Source: an uncultured Chitinophagaceae bacterium (GTDB taxonomy: Bacteria; Bacteroidota; Bacteroidia; Chitinophagales; Chitinophagaceae). Taken from it: DNA of 64,000 nucleotides. Under the pieces are notes generated by a model. That model was not told where the DNA came from and made no database searches. It worked only from the letters and a program-made list of their open reading frames with translations. The DNA is taken from assembly GCA_937958995.1 (NCBI GenBank), contig CALGAP010000010.1, forward strand, positions 426,506-490,505. Reading direction: 5' to 3'. The position numbers were made by a program, and so were the translations under genes. Below, piece after piece: positions 41,874-50,479 of this stretch. Within the stretch, counting starts at the first letter, position 1. The number at the start of each line of letters is the position of its first letter.

Positions 41874-41957
41874 TACTTTTGTGATGTAATTAAATAGTGT
41901 TTTTCATAGGTTATTGATTAATGGTTTAAGAGCTGTGTCTACAGCTCTTATTTTTTT
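41874..41957 (+). promoter_or_regulatory. Promoter-like TACTTTTG followed by a perfect terminator upstream of the LytS kinase
   Basis: TACTTTTG (41874-41881) would start a transcript near 41885. AAGAGCTGT (41928-41936) pairs perfectly with ACAGCTCTT (41941-41949) followed by A and seven T (41951-41957). This is a textbook intrinsic terminator 64 bases downstream of the YggS promoter-distal end and 145 bases upstream of the kinase ATG. It may simply end yggS, or define a ~70-base small RNA or attenuated leader. The rest of 41811-42102 shows nothing else I can name. Confidence 0.6.
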
Positions 41958-42102
41958 CCCGCAGGTGATATATCACGTTTTACTCACCGCTTCCTGCTAC
42001 GCCACCACACAATTACCGCGCAAAACCCGCTCTTCGTCAGGCGATCCCCGCGTTTCGTGTAAACCCCCGCTCCAGCCCGATTTTGTATATTTATTTTGAT
42101 TT

Positions 42103-43125
42103 ATGAACCTCGCCAGCATCATAAAGCGGTATAAACTCGACCATATTGCGATATGGCTGGTGCTTTTCCTCGGCTGGCATTTTTTTCGTTACCAGGACTA
42201 TCCTCCCGGTGTGGGATGGTGGATCACTTTTGTAAAAGTGGCCGACCTGGCGCTGATGGTGTATATCACCAACTACCTGCTGATTCCACGACTGCTGTAT
42301 AAGAAAAAATACGTTTTGTTTGGCGCTTGCTATGTGTTGCTCATCTTTTCCTTCAGCATTTTGAAAATGTATATAGAAGTGGACCTGCTAAACCTCAGCC
42401 ACTTCAATATTTGGAACCGGTTTAAGGTGAGGATATATGACAATGTGATTCCGCATTTCCTGTTGGTGAGTACCGGCGCTGCATTTAAGCTTTTGATTGA
42501 CTATGCACGCGCGCAGCGCAGGCTGGGGGGTATGGCAAAGGAAAAAGCCGAGACGGAATTGAATTTTTTGAAATCGCAGATCAATCCGCATTTTCTTTTC
42601 AACTCACTTAACTCAATTTATTTTCTTATTGATAAAAAAAATACTGACGCGCGGCAGGCGCTGCTGCAGTTTTCGGATATGTTGCGCTACCAGTTGTACG
42701 ATTGCAATGCAGGCACCATCGCGATAGAAAAGGAAGTGAATTTTTTAAAAGATTATATCAGGCTGCAGCAGTTGCGAAAAGACCAGCAATATGAAGTGGC
42801 GGTGAATATTGGCGAAAATGTAAAGGGATTTTCCATAACGCCTTTGATTTTGGTCCCTTTGGTGGAGAATGCTTTCAAACATATCTCACATCATGCGGCC
42901 ACCAAAAACTTTGTGCACGTTGACCTGCAAAGGATGAACGGTACCTTTACCTTTACTGTTGAAAACTCGAAAGACGATCACCAGCGCAGCACCGAACCCG
43001 CGGGTGGTATAGGACTGGCCAATGTAAAAAGAAGGTTGGAATTGTTGTACCCTGGCAAACATGAATTAACAATCGATAACAGCGAAACCAAATTCAGGGT
43101 CGCACTTAATATTCACGTCTCATGA
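42103..43125 (+). CDS. LytS/YehU-type sensor histidine kinase
   Basis: A 340-residue membrane histidine kinase of the His_kinase family (PF06580 type). Four hydrophobic segments in the first 140 residues, then a short coiled coil (GGMAKEKAETELNFLKSQ), the phospho-acceptor block INPHFLFNSLNSIYFLI (His about 164), IEKEVNFLKDYIRLQQLRKD, and an ATPase domain with PLILVPLVENAFKH (N box) and GGIGLANVKRRLELLYP (G box). No extracellular sensor domain of note. Its last 4 bases overlap the response regulator gene (ATGA), so the pair is translationally coupled. Confidence 0.93.
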   Translation: MNLASIIKRYKLDHIAIWLVLFLGWHFFRYQDYPPGVGWWITFVKVADLALMVYITNYLLIPRLLYKKKYVLFGACYVLLIFSFSILKMYIEVDLLNLSHFNIWNRFKVRIYDNVIPHFLLVSTGAAFKLLIDYARAQRRLGGMAKEKAETELNFLKSQINPHFLFNSLNSIYFLIDKKNTDARQALLQFSDMLRYQLYDCNAGTIAIEKEVNFLKDYIRLQQLRKDQQYEVAVNIGENVKGFSITPLILVPLVENAFKHISHHAATKNFVHVDLQRMNGTFTFTVENSKDDHQRSTEPAGGIGLANVKRRLELLYPGKHELTIDNSETKFRVALNIHVS

Positions 43126-43844
43126 CCATCCGCTGCGTAATAATTGATGATGAACCGCTGGCCCGCAAGGGGCTGAAAGAGTATATCCAGGACGTGGACT
43201 TCCTGCAACTGGCTGGTGAGTTTGATAACCCGCTCAAGGCCGCCGACCTGCTGATGCACGAAAAAACAGACCTGTTGTTTCTCGATATACAAATGCCGAA
43301 AATGACGGGTATGGAGTTTCTGAAAACACTTTCGCATCCGCCGATGGTCATTTTCACCACCGCCTATCCCCAATATGCCGTGGAAGGTTTTGAATTAAAT
43401 GCGATTGATTACCTGTTGAAGCCATTTTCCTTTGAACGTTTCTGGAAAGCCGTATTAAAGGCAAGAATGATCCTCGAATCCGCCGATAAGCCCGTGGCAC
43501 CCCCTACCAACGCAGAGCCGGATTATTTTTTTATAAAAAGCGATAGTAAGCTGGTAAAAATTTTCTACGACGAAATTTTATATATCGAAGCTCTTCAAAA
43601 TTATGTGGCCGTGCACACCACCACGAAGAAATATATTACTTATCTCACATTTCGCAGCATAGAGGCGCATTTGCCTGCCAGTCGTTTTATCCGTACACAC
43701 AAATCATATATTGTATCTGCCGCTAAAGTAGAAAGCATTGAGGGCAATGATATAAGGATTAGTCAGCATCATATTCCCATCAGTCGCACCGAGCGCGATT
43801 CGGTACTGCAACAACTCTTGCAAAACAGGCTATTGAAACGTTAA
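43122..43844 (+). CDS. LytTR family response regulator
   Basis: A 240-residue response regulator. Receiver domain about 1-118: CVIIDDEPLARKGL, phospho-acceptor Asp in LLFLDIQMPKMTGMEFL (about 54) and YLLKPFSFERF with the conserved Lys. LytTR DNA-binding domain about 135-238: FFIKSDSKLVKIFYDEILYIEALQNYVAV and HLPASRFIRTHKSYIVSAAKVES. Partner of the kinase encoded immediately upstream. Possible target: the small secreted protein gene 170 bases downstream, but no direct-repeat operator was found. Confidence 0.94.
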   Translation: MTIRCVIIDDEPLARKGLKEYIQDVDFLQLAGEFDNPLKAADLLMHEKTDLLFLDIQMPKMTGMEFLKTLSHPPMVIFTTAYPQYAVEGFELNAIDYLLKPFSFERFWKAVLKARMILESADKPVAPPTNAEPDYFFIKSDSKLVKIFYDEILYIEALQNYVAVHTTTKKYITYLTFRSIEAHLPASRFIRTHKSYIVSAAKVESIEGNDIRISQHHIPISRTERDSVLQQLLQNRLLKR

Positions 43845-44013
43845 TCAAAAAAACAACGGGTTACCTTTTTGCGTTTGCTGTATTAATGGTTGTAATTTCA
43901 TTTTAGTTCTTCACATACTGCTTGCAATCCATCGCTTGCTATTACTGCTTGCCGCGGCTTGTCGTAACAACGAGTTGCTTCCATAGTAGTGTTGGCACCA
44001 AAAAACAAAACAT

Positions 44014-44400
44014 ATGGAATCAATCAAGCGTGCATTCCTCTGCCTCGCCATTCTTTCTCTTACCTCTGTGATCGCCCGGGCGCAATCCCGCTACAGCGCT
44101 TCGCAGGAACCAGCCAATGTAAATTTTGTAAAACACGAGAACGGCCAATTGTATTTCATGGTGAAATACAGTGACACGTCCGCCAGCCGAGTCCAGGTAT
44201 CGCTTTTTGACGACCTGGGCGAAAACCTGTACCGTGGTTATTTTCCCGGAAAAAACTTCAGGAGAATCTTTCGTGTGCCTGACGACCTGCACAGGCTGGT
44301 GGTGGTTATTCGCAATCCCGATACAAAGGCTGAATACAGGTTTAAAATCAATTCCGAGTCCCGGATTGTGCGCGACGCTTTTGTGCTGGTCATGAAATAG
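44014..44400 (+). CDS. Hypothetical secreted protein
   Basis: A 128-residue protein with a signal peptide (about 1-24, ending ARAQ) and a mature part of about 104 residues. It is rich in beta-strand patterns (QLYFMVKYSDTSASRVQVSLFDDLGENLYRGYFPGKNFRRIFRVPDDLHRLVVVIRN), which suggests a single immunoglobulin-like beta sandwich, perhaps related to periplasmic DUF3244-type proteins. I do not recognise it as a named family. It lies downstream of the two-component genes, which makes it a candidate target or partner. Confidence 0.7.
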   Translation: MESIKRAFLCLAILSLTSVIARAQSRYSASQEPANVNFVKHENGQLYFMVKYSDTSASRVQVSLFDDLGENLYRGYFPGKNFRRIFRVPDDLHRLVVVIRNPDTKAEYRFKINSESRIVRDAFVLVMK

Positions 44401-44426
44401 CCGGCAGTCCCGCACCGGTACCCCGT

Positions 44427-44458
44427 GTTGTTGCATGCCGGGCGTTGTCGTACATTTG
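44427..44458 (+). promoter_or_regulatory. glnS promoter
   Basis: GTTG (44427-44430), 20 bases, TACATTTG (44451-44458). The glnS ATG at 44464 follows after 5 bases, so the mRNA should be almost leaderless. Confidence 0.6.
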
Positions 44459-44463
44459 CGATT

Positions 44464-46146
44464 ATGTCGGAAACAAAGAACCTGGAAGAAAAGTCAACGA
44501 ATTTTATTGAGGATATTATCAGCGAGGACCTGAAATCGGGCAAGCATAAGTCTATTATTACCCGTTTTCCTCCGGAGCCCAATGGTTACCTGCATATCGG
44601 GCATGCAAAAAGCATATGCCTGAACTTCGGGCTGGCCCTGAAATTTGGCGGTAAGACCAATCTCCGCTTCGATGATACCAATCCTGTTACCGAAGAGACG
44701 GAGTATGTTGAAAGTATCAAAGAAGACGTGAAATGGCTCGGCTTTCAATGGGCCAATGAGTTTTATGCTTCCGACTATTTTGAGCAGTTGTACGAGTTTG
44801 CGGTAAAGCTGATCAAGAAAGGACTTGCCTATGTGGACGACAGCACCAGCGAGCAGATCGCTGAAATGAAGGGCACGCCCACCACGCCCGGCAAGGAGAG
44901 TCCTTACCGCAACCGCAGCGTGGAAGAAAACCTGCAACTCTTTGCCGATATGCGCGCGGGTAAGTTCAAAGACGGCGAACGCGTGTTGCGTGCCAGGATA
45001 GATATGGCATCGCCCAACATGCACATGCGCGACCCGGTAATGTACCGTATTAAACACGCGCACCATCATCGCACCGGCGATAAGTGGTGCATTTACCCGA
45101 TGTACGATTTCGCGCACGGGCAATGTGATAGTATCGAGAATATCACGCACAGCATCTGTACGCTGGAGTTTATTCCGCACCGGCCGTTGTACGACTGGTT
45201 TATCGAAAAACTCGAAATATTTCCTTCAAAGCAGTACGAATTTGCGCGGCTCAACCTGACCTATACGGTGATGAGCAAAAGAAAATTACTGCAGCTCGTC
45301 AACGAAAAGCATGTTACCGGTTGGGACGATCCGCGCATGCCCACCATCAGCGGTCTGCGCCGTCGTGGCTATACCCCCGAAAGCATTCGCGATTTTTGCG
45401 ATCGCATCGGCGTGGCCAAGCGCGACAACCTGATTGATGTTTCGCTGTTGGAGTTTTGCGTTCGCGAGCACCTGAACAAGATTGCGCTTCGCCGCATGGT
45501 GGTATTTGACCCCATAAAAGTGGTGATCACCAATTTCCCTGCCGACCGCGTGGAGAATGTCACCACCGAAAACAATCCCGAAGATCCTTCTGCCGGCACC
45601 CGCGAAATACCATTTACCCGCGAGCTGTATATCGAGCGCGAAGACTTCATGGAAAATCCGCCGAAGAAATATTTCCGCCTGGCGCCAGGACAAATGGTGC
45701 GTCTGAAAAGCGCTTATATCATCAAATGCGATGAGGTGATCAAGGATGCCGACGGCAATATCACCGAACTGCATTGTAGTTATATTCCCGAAAGCCGCAG
45801 CGGATCCGACACATCGGGTATTCACGTTAAAGGCACTTTGCACTGGGTAAGCGTGCCGCATGGCATTGGCGTTGAGATTCGCGAATACGACCGCCTCTTT
45901 AAAGTGGAAGACCCCGGCAATGAAGAAGGTGATTTCAAAGATTATATCAATCCCAACTCACTCCGCGTGATCAGTAATGCGGTGGCAGAACCCGAACTCA
46001 TCAAAGCGCGCTTTAACGAACGTTACCAGTTCCTGCGCAAGGGTTATTTCTGCCTCGATAAAGACAGCTCGGAAGAGCGGCTGGTGTTCAACCGCACGGT
46101 GACCCTTAAAGACACCTGGGCAAAAGAACAGAAGAAGGGCGCTTAG
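44464..46146 (+). CDS. glnS: Glutamine-tRNA ligase
   Basis: A 560-residue class I aminoacyl-tRNA synthetase that charges tRNA-Gln. Seen: FPPEPNGYLHIGHAKSICLNFGLA with the HIGH motif, NLRFDDTNPVTEETEYVESIKEDVKWLGF, MYDFAHGQCDSIENITHSICTLEF, the VMSKRKLL form of the KMSKS motif and GWDDPRMPTISGLRRRGYTPESIRDF, then two anticodon-binding beta-barrel domains. The second and third blocks separate GlnRS from GluRS. The ATG at 44464 sits just after the promoter; the frame extends upstream to 44425 without conservation. Confidence 0.96.
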   Translation: MSETKNLEEKSTNFIEDIISEDLKSGKHKSIITRFPPEPNGYLHIGHAKSICLNFGLALKFGGKTNLRFDDTNPVTEETEYVESIKEDVKWLGFQWANEFYASDYFEQLYEFAVKLIKKGLAYVDDSTSEQIAEMKGTPTTPGKESPYRNRSVEENLQLFADMRAGKFKDGERVLRARIDMASPNMHMRDPVMYRIKHAHHHRTGDKWCIYPMYDFAHGQCDSIENITHSICTLEFIPHRPLYDWFIEKLEIFPSKQYEFARLNLTYTVMSKRKLLQLVNEKHVTGWDDPRMPTISGLRRRGYTPESIRDFCDRIGVAKRDNLIDVSLLEFCVREHLNKIALRRMVVFDPIKVVITNFPADRVENVTTENNPEDPSAGTREIPFTRELYIEREDFMENPPKKYFRLAPGQMVRLKSAYIIKCDEVIKDADGNITELHCSYIPESRSGSDTSGIHVKGTLHWVSVPHGIGVEIREYDRLFKVEDPGNEEGDFKDYINPNSLRVISNAVAEPELIKARFNERYQFLRKGYFCLDKDSSEERLVFNRTVTLKDTWAKEQKKGA

Positions 46147-46180
46147 TTTGCCACCACTCTGTTGGCTTTCCATCCCATGA

Positions 46181-46208
46181 GTGGCCCACCTGTCGGCCGG
46201 CCCAGGCG
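46181..46208. repeat. GC-rich element sharing a 14-mer with the window's right edge
   Basis: GTGGCCCACCTGTC (46181-46194) also occurs at 63983-63996. Here it is followed by GGCCGGCCC, itself palindromic. It lies between the convergent glnS and amidohydrolase genes and may be a terminator or dispersed repeat. Confidence 0.4.
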
Positions 46209-46209
46209 C

Positions 46210-47526
46210 TTATTTGCTTTTCAGCCTGGCGTAGTCAAATACGAGGTAGCAAAATGCTTTTACCCCAACGTCCAGCCGGCTGTCGTCGATATAGAAATCG
46301 GGCGTATGATGGGGCGGTGCATTTTCTTTTTGGGTGGTTGATGGCATGCCACCGATATAAATAAAGAAGGCAGGTGCTTTTTCACCATAAAAAGAAAAAT
46401 CTTCGGCACCGGTTACCCATTCACGTTCGCTTACGTTTCCTTTGCCCGCGGCTTTCTCCAGCGATGGCAACATCATCTTTACGAGGTCGGGATCATTGTA
46501 AGTGACCAGCGTTTTGGTATCAATTTCCACTTCGGCGGTAGCGCCTAATGCGGTGGCAACGGTTGTCGCCACTTTGCGGATGCGCTCGTGGGTGGCTTTC
46601 TGCATATCACTATCAAGCGTGCGGATGGTGCCTTCCAGGATCGCCTCTTCGGGAATGATATTGGGACGAAGGCCGCTGTGAAATTTTCCGACCGTAATGA
46701 CTACGGGAGCTTTTGTTAACTCAGACTGGCGGCTCACGATGGTTTGCAGTGCGCTGATGATTTCTGTGCCTACCACAATAGGGTCAACGCCTTTCCAGGG
46801 CTGCGAGCCGTGTGATTGTTTGCCTTTTATTTTTATGGTAAACCAGTCAGATGAAGCCATGAAGGCGCCAGGCTTGTATTCAAATTTTCCCACTTCAATA
46901 TCCGACTCTATATGCATGCCGAAGATGGCATCCACTTTGGGATTATCCATCACACCTTCCTTTACCATCAGTGGTGCGCCGCCTTCCTCATCGCCGGGAG
47001 GACCTTCTTCCGCGGGCTGAAAAATGAATTTCACGGTGCCGGGCACATCTTTCTTCATCGATGCCAGCACTTCGGCTGTTCCCATCAGCATAGCCACATG
47101 GCTATCGTGACCGCAGGCGTGCATCACGGGCACAGTTTGTCCCAGGTATTCTGCCGTTACGGTCGACTTGAAGGGCACATCCACCCGCTCTTGCACCGGC
47201 AAGGCATCCATATCGGCGCGCAGCGCCACCACGGGTCCGGGCTTGCCTCCCTTCAGAATGGCTACCACGCCGGTCCTGGCCACGCCGGTCTGCACTTCCA
47301 GCCCCAGCGAGCGCAGGTGATTGGCCACATACTCCGCCGTTTTCACCTCGCGGTTGCTCAGTTCCGGGTTTTGGTGGATATGCCGCCTCCATTCGATCAG
47401 TTTAGGCAATATAGCGCTGGCCTTTTGCTCGATCGCCGCGGTAGTGGCCTGTTGGGCATGGGTGGCAAAGCCTGGCGTAATCAGCAGTAGAATGAGTGTA
47501 ACAGCGGGTAGAAATCGGGTTCTCAT
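46210..47526 (-). CDS. M20 family amidohydrolase, exported
   Basis: A 438-residue zinc metallohydrolase of the M20D (IAA-amino acid hydrolase / N-acyl amino acid amidohydrolase) type. A signal peptide (about 1-24) is followed by IEWRRHIHQNPELSNRE, VVALRADMDALPVQE with the metal-ligand Asp, MHACGHDSHVAML (His and Cys ligands), FIFQPAEEGPPGDEEGG (catalytic Glu), the dimerisation domain and WVTGAEDFSFYGEKAP near the end. It probably removes acyl groups from amino acids in the periplasm; substrate unknown. A -7-like TAGCTTTA is at 47548-47555 (minus). Confidence 0.9.
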   Translation of the reverse strand: MRTRFLPAVTLILLLITPGFATHAQQATTAAIEQKASAILPKLIEWRRHIHQNPELSNREVKTAEYVANHLRSLGLEVQTGVARTGVVAILKGGKPGPVVALRADMDALPVQERVDVPFKSTVTAEYLGQTVPVMHACGHDSHVAMLMGTAEVLASMKKDVPGTVKFIFQPAEEGPPGDEEGGAPLMVKEGVMDNPKVDAIFGMHIESDIEVGKFEYKPGAFMASSDWFTIKIKGKQSHGSQPWKGVDPIVVGTEIISALQTIVSRQSELTKAPVVITVGKFHSGLRPNIIPEEAILEGTIRTLDSDMQKATHERIRKVATTVATALGATAEVEIDTKTLVTYNDPDLVKMMLPSLEKAAGKGNVSEREWVTGAEDFSFYGEKAPAFFIYIGGMPSTTQKENAPPHHTPDFYIDDSRLDVGVKAFCYLVFDYARLKSK

Positions 47527-47676
47527 CAGTAGTCCTGGTTTTATTGATAAAGCTAAGGGTTAAGTTTCTAAGGGAGAAAAAAGCGCGTGAATAGAACGGG
47601 CGGCCGTTTATTGACTCGCATCAAGTACTAAGTAATTACCCTTATCGTTTAGTAGGGGTTAAATTCAATATCCTAA

Positions 47677-48858
47677 ATGACCCCTAAAACCTCTATCCTA
47701 CGGGCGGGCAGTACCCGTGCCGTTAAGGCTCTGATTATTTCCTTTCGATTGCTGGCATTGGCCGGCGTAATGATAATTACTCAAGACTCGTATTCGCAAG
47801 CTATTGGTACGTGGACATTAAACAATACCGTGGCTGGTACGGGCAGTGCCCTGAGTTCATGCAGCAACATCACAGCTGGTCCTGCTGTTGGCTCCACCGC
47901 TTTCAACGGGGGCACGGAATGGTATGGGCAAAATGGTTTCCCTTCCGGCCCGAATATTAACCCCAACGCTTACCTGCAGTTTTCTGTGAGTCCTGTTGCC
48001 GGTTATGAATTGAATATTGCTTCGGTGGTGCTTCGCATGCGCAGGAGCAATACGGGCAGTCCTGCCGGTTCAGGTCCCACCCAATGGAGTCTTCGCTCGA
48101 GCGTGGATGGTTTTACCAATGATCTCGCCAGCGGCAGTATGACGCATAACTATAGCAATTATACAATCATACTGACAGGTTTTAGCCAGCTTACCACTAC
48201 CGTTACATTCCGCCTGTATGGATATGCTGTTACCGCTGGTTCGGGCGGGCAAAACAGGCTGGTATTGGATAATATCACTGTCACCGGCAGTCTCTTCGCG
48301 TTGCCTTTGAAACTGGAATCGCCTGACGCAAAGGCCGTTGATGGAGGAAATATAAACCTGGTCTGGAAGGCGCATGAAATATCAGCGGGTACCGTGTTTT
48401 CATTGCAGCGTTCGATAGATGGAGTAGATTTTGAAACAATTCATACTATCACTGAAAACAGCGAACTGGCTTCACAACAGTATTCTTATACCGATAAATT
48501 GTTGCCTTCGTTTGCTTCTACCGTTTACTATCGCGTACTGGCTAAACAGCCCGGCGGCAGTGAGCAATTTTCGCAGGTGACCAGTATTTCGCGAAGAGTA
48601 GAATCCCTGTTGCAAATTGAAAATGCGGCGGCAAGAGGGACTTTGTTGCAGGCAACGATTTACGCTCCGCAAACAGGAAATTACACGGTCGCGATTTACA
48701 ATGCTGACGGAGTGTTGTTGAAAAAACAGGTGATGAGATTTGAAGGCGGCGCGCAACGCTTGCAGGTAACATTACCCGCACTGCATGGTGGTTTGTATGT
48801 GTTGCAGGTATATGATCATAAGGGCAGGGTTAGCCGCCCGTTCATCTACTACCAGTAA
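47677..48858 (+). CDS. Secreted protein with T9SS type A C-terminal sorting domain
   Basis: A 393-residue exported protein. An extended N-terminal signal (about 1-42, ending YSQA) precedes a beta-rich domain of about 170 residues with Gly/Ser/Thr/Asn-rich repeats (EWYGQNGFPSGPN, LNIASVVLRMRRSNTGSP, RLVLDNITVTGS), resembling domains of unknown function on gliding-bacteria surface proteins. Next comes a fibronectin III-like stretch (ISAGTVFSLQRSIDGVDFETIHT). The end, YTVAIYNADGVLLKKQVM to GLYVLQVYDHKGRVSRPFIYYQ, is a type A sorting domain for the type IX secretion system. Probably cell-surface or secreted; no enzyme motif seen. Confidence 0.82.
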   Translation: MTPKTSILRAGSTRAVKALIISFRLLALAGVMIITQDSYSQAIGTWTLNNTVAGTGSALSSCSNITAGPAVGSTAFNGGTEWYGQNGFPSGPNINPNAYLQFSVSPVAGYELNIASVVLRMRRSNTGSPAGSGPTQWSLRSSVDGFTNDLASGSMTHNYSNYTIILTGFSQLTTTVTFRLYGYAVTAGSGGQNRLVLDNITVTGSLFALPLKLESPDAKAVDGGNINLVWKAHEISAGTVFSLQRSIDGVDFETIHTITENSELASQQYSYTDKLLPSFASTVYYRVLAKQPGGSEQFSQVTSISRRVESLLQIENAAARGTLLQATIYAPQTGNYTVAIYNADGVLLKKQVMRFEGGAQRLQVTLPALHGGLYVLQVYDHKGRVSRPFIYYQ

Positions 48859-48890
48859 GATCGCGGTATGAAGTGTTGGTGACTGATTCA

Positions 48891-50450
48891 TTATTTATAC
48901 TCGCCAAACACTTCGCGCAGGGTGTCGGCAATTTCGCCGAGTGTGCACATATTTTCCACGGCATCTATTACGGCAGGCATTATATTTTCTCCCGCCGATG
49001 CTTTATCGGATAATGTCTGCAGTACCTGGTCGCAGCGCGCGGGATTGCGGTTCTTGCGCATCGCGGCGAGTTTCTGGCTTTGTACCTGCCTGATGGAATC
49101 GTCTACGCGCAGGAGGGGTATGCTTTCTTTTTCTTCTACCTGGAATTTATTTACACCCACTATTATTTTTTCGCCCGTCTCGATCTTTCTTTGGTACTCG
49201 TATGAACTGCGCGCAATAGCATCTTGTATAAATCCCTGCTCAATGGCGCTTACGCTTCCTCCCAGGGCATCCACCTGTTCAATCAGTTCCCAGGCTTTTT
49301 GCTCCAGTTCATTGGTGAGTGCTTCCACATAATATGAACCTGCCAGCGGATCGGCGGTATCGGCTACGCCACTTTCAAAAGCAGCGACTTGTTGCGTGCG
49401 CAGGGCAATGCGTGCGGCTTCTTCGGTGGGCAGACTCAAAGCCTCATCATAACCATTGGTATGCAATGATTGGGTGCCGCCCATCACCGCCGCCAGTGTT
49501 TGTATGGTGACACGCGAAATATTATTCAGTGGTTGTTGCGCAGTAAGTGTGCTGCCCCCGGTTTGCGTATGAAAGCGCAACATCATAGCGCGCGGGTCCG
49601 TGGCGCCCATACTCTGCATCATTTTTGCCCACATGCGGCGCGCAGCGCGAAACTTGGCCACTTCTTCAAACAGGTTGTTGTGTGCGTTGAAGAAGAAGGA
49701 GAGGCGTTTGCCAAAAACATTTATGTCCAGGCCTTTTTCCAAAGCTGCTTTTACATAAGCCTTGCCATTGCTGAGTGTAAAGGCTATTTCCTGCACGGCC
49801 GTGCTGCCGGCTTCGCGAATATGATAGCCCGATATGGATATAGTGTTCCATTTCGGTAATTCCTGGCTACACCATTCAAAAATATCAGTGATGATGCGCA
49901 TGGAGGGGCGGGGAGGGTAGATGTAAGTGCCGCGTGCGGCGTATTCTTTCAAGATATCGTTTTGAATGGTACCGCTGATCTTTTTGAGATCGGCGCCCTG
50001 GCGCCTGGCCAACGCTACATACAATGCAAGCAGGATAAAAGCAGTGGCGTTGATGGTCATGGAGGTAGAAACTTCCTCCAGCTTAATACCATCAAACAAG
50101 GTCTGCATATCTTCCAGGCTGTCGATGGCCACACCCACTTTTCCCACTTCGCCCTCGGCCAGGGGATGGTCGCTGTCGTAGCCGATCTGCGTGGGCAGGT
50201 CAAATGCCACGCTTAGACCCATCACTCCCTGCGAGAGCAGGTAATGATAACGTTTATTACTTTCTTCGGCGGTGGAGAAACCTGCATACTGTCGCATGGT
50301 CCACAGCTTACCGCGATACATATCGGGCTGCACGCCGCGGGTAAAGGGAAACTGGCCGGGCATTTCAGCGGGTATGTTGGCCGCATCTGCCTGCGTATAA
50401 ACTGGTTTTATTTCAATGCCGCTATCTGTATAAATTTTTTTCTCCGACAC
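48891..50450 (-). CDS. Methylmalonyl-CoA mutase family protein, large (catalytic) subunit only
   Basis: A 519-residue TIM-barrel half of a cobalamin-dependent acyl-CoA mutase. Seen: PGQFPFTRGVQPDMYRGKLWTMRQYAGFSTAEESN, GLSVAFDLPTQIGYDSDHP, STSMTINATAF, IYPPRPSMRIITDIFEW, ISISGYHIREAGSTAVQE and RFHTQTGGSTLTAQQPLNNISRVTIQTLAAVMGGTQSLHTNGYDEAL. The RQYAGF and MRI residues fit the methylmalonyl-CoA group rather than isobutyryl-CoA mutases, as I recall the family. The C-terminal cobalamin-binding domain (DxHxxG) is absent, so it needs a separate B12 subunit, not seen nearby. The next gene on this strand (50480-51025) is upstream of it. Confidence 0.9.
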   Translation of the reverse strand: MSEKKIYTDSGIEIKPVYTQADAANIPAEMPGQFPFTRGVQPDMYRGKLWTMRQYAGFSTAEESNKRYHYLLSQGVMGLSVAFDLPTQIGYDSDHPLAEGEVGKVGVAIDSLEDMQTLFDGIKLEEVSTSMTINATAFILLALYVALARRQGADLKKISGTIQNDILKEYAARGTYIYPPRPSMRIITDIFEWCSQELPKWNTISISGYHIREAGSTAVQEIAFTLSNGKAYVKAALEKGLDINVFGKRLSFFFNAHNNLFEEVAKFRAARRMWAKMMQSMGATDPRAMMLRFHTQTGGSTLTAQQPLNNISRVTIQTLAAVMGGTQSLHTNGYDEALSLPTEEAARIALRTQQVAAFESGVADTADPLAGSYYVEALTNELEQKAWELIEQVDALGGSVSAIEQGFIQDAIARSSYEYQRKIETGEKIIVGVNKFQVEEKESIPLLRVDDSIRQVQSQKLAAMRKNRNPARCDQVLQTLSDKASAGENIMPAVIDAVENMCTLGEIADTLREVFGEYK

Positions 50451-50479
50451 TATCAGGTTTTACTTTGTTGAGGATGCGC

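Noticed and set aside
41914..42099. 61-codon frame before the LytS kinase
   Set aside because: It contains the perfect intrinsic terminator at 41928-41957 and has no Shine-Dalgarno or protein-like pattern.
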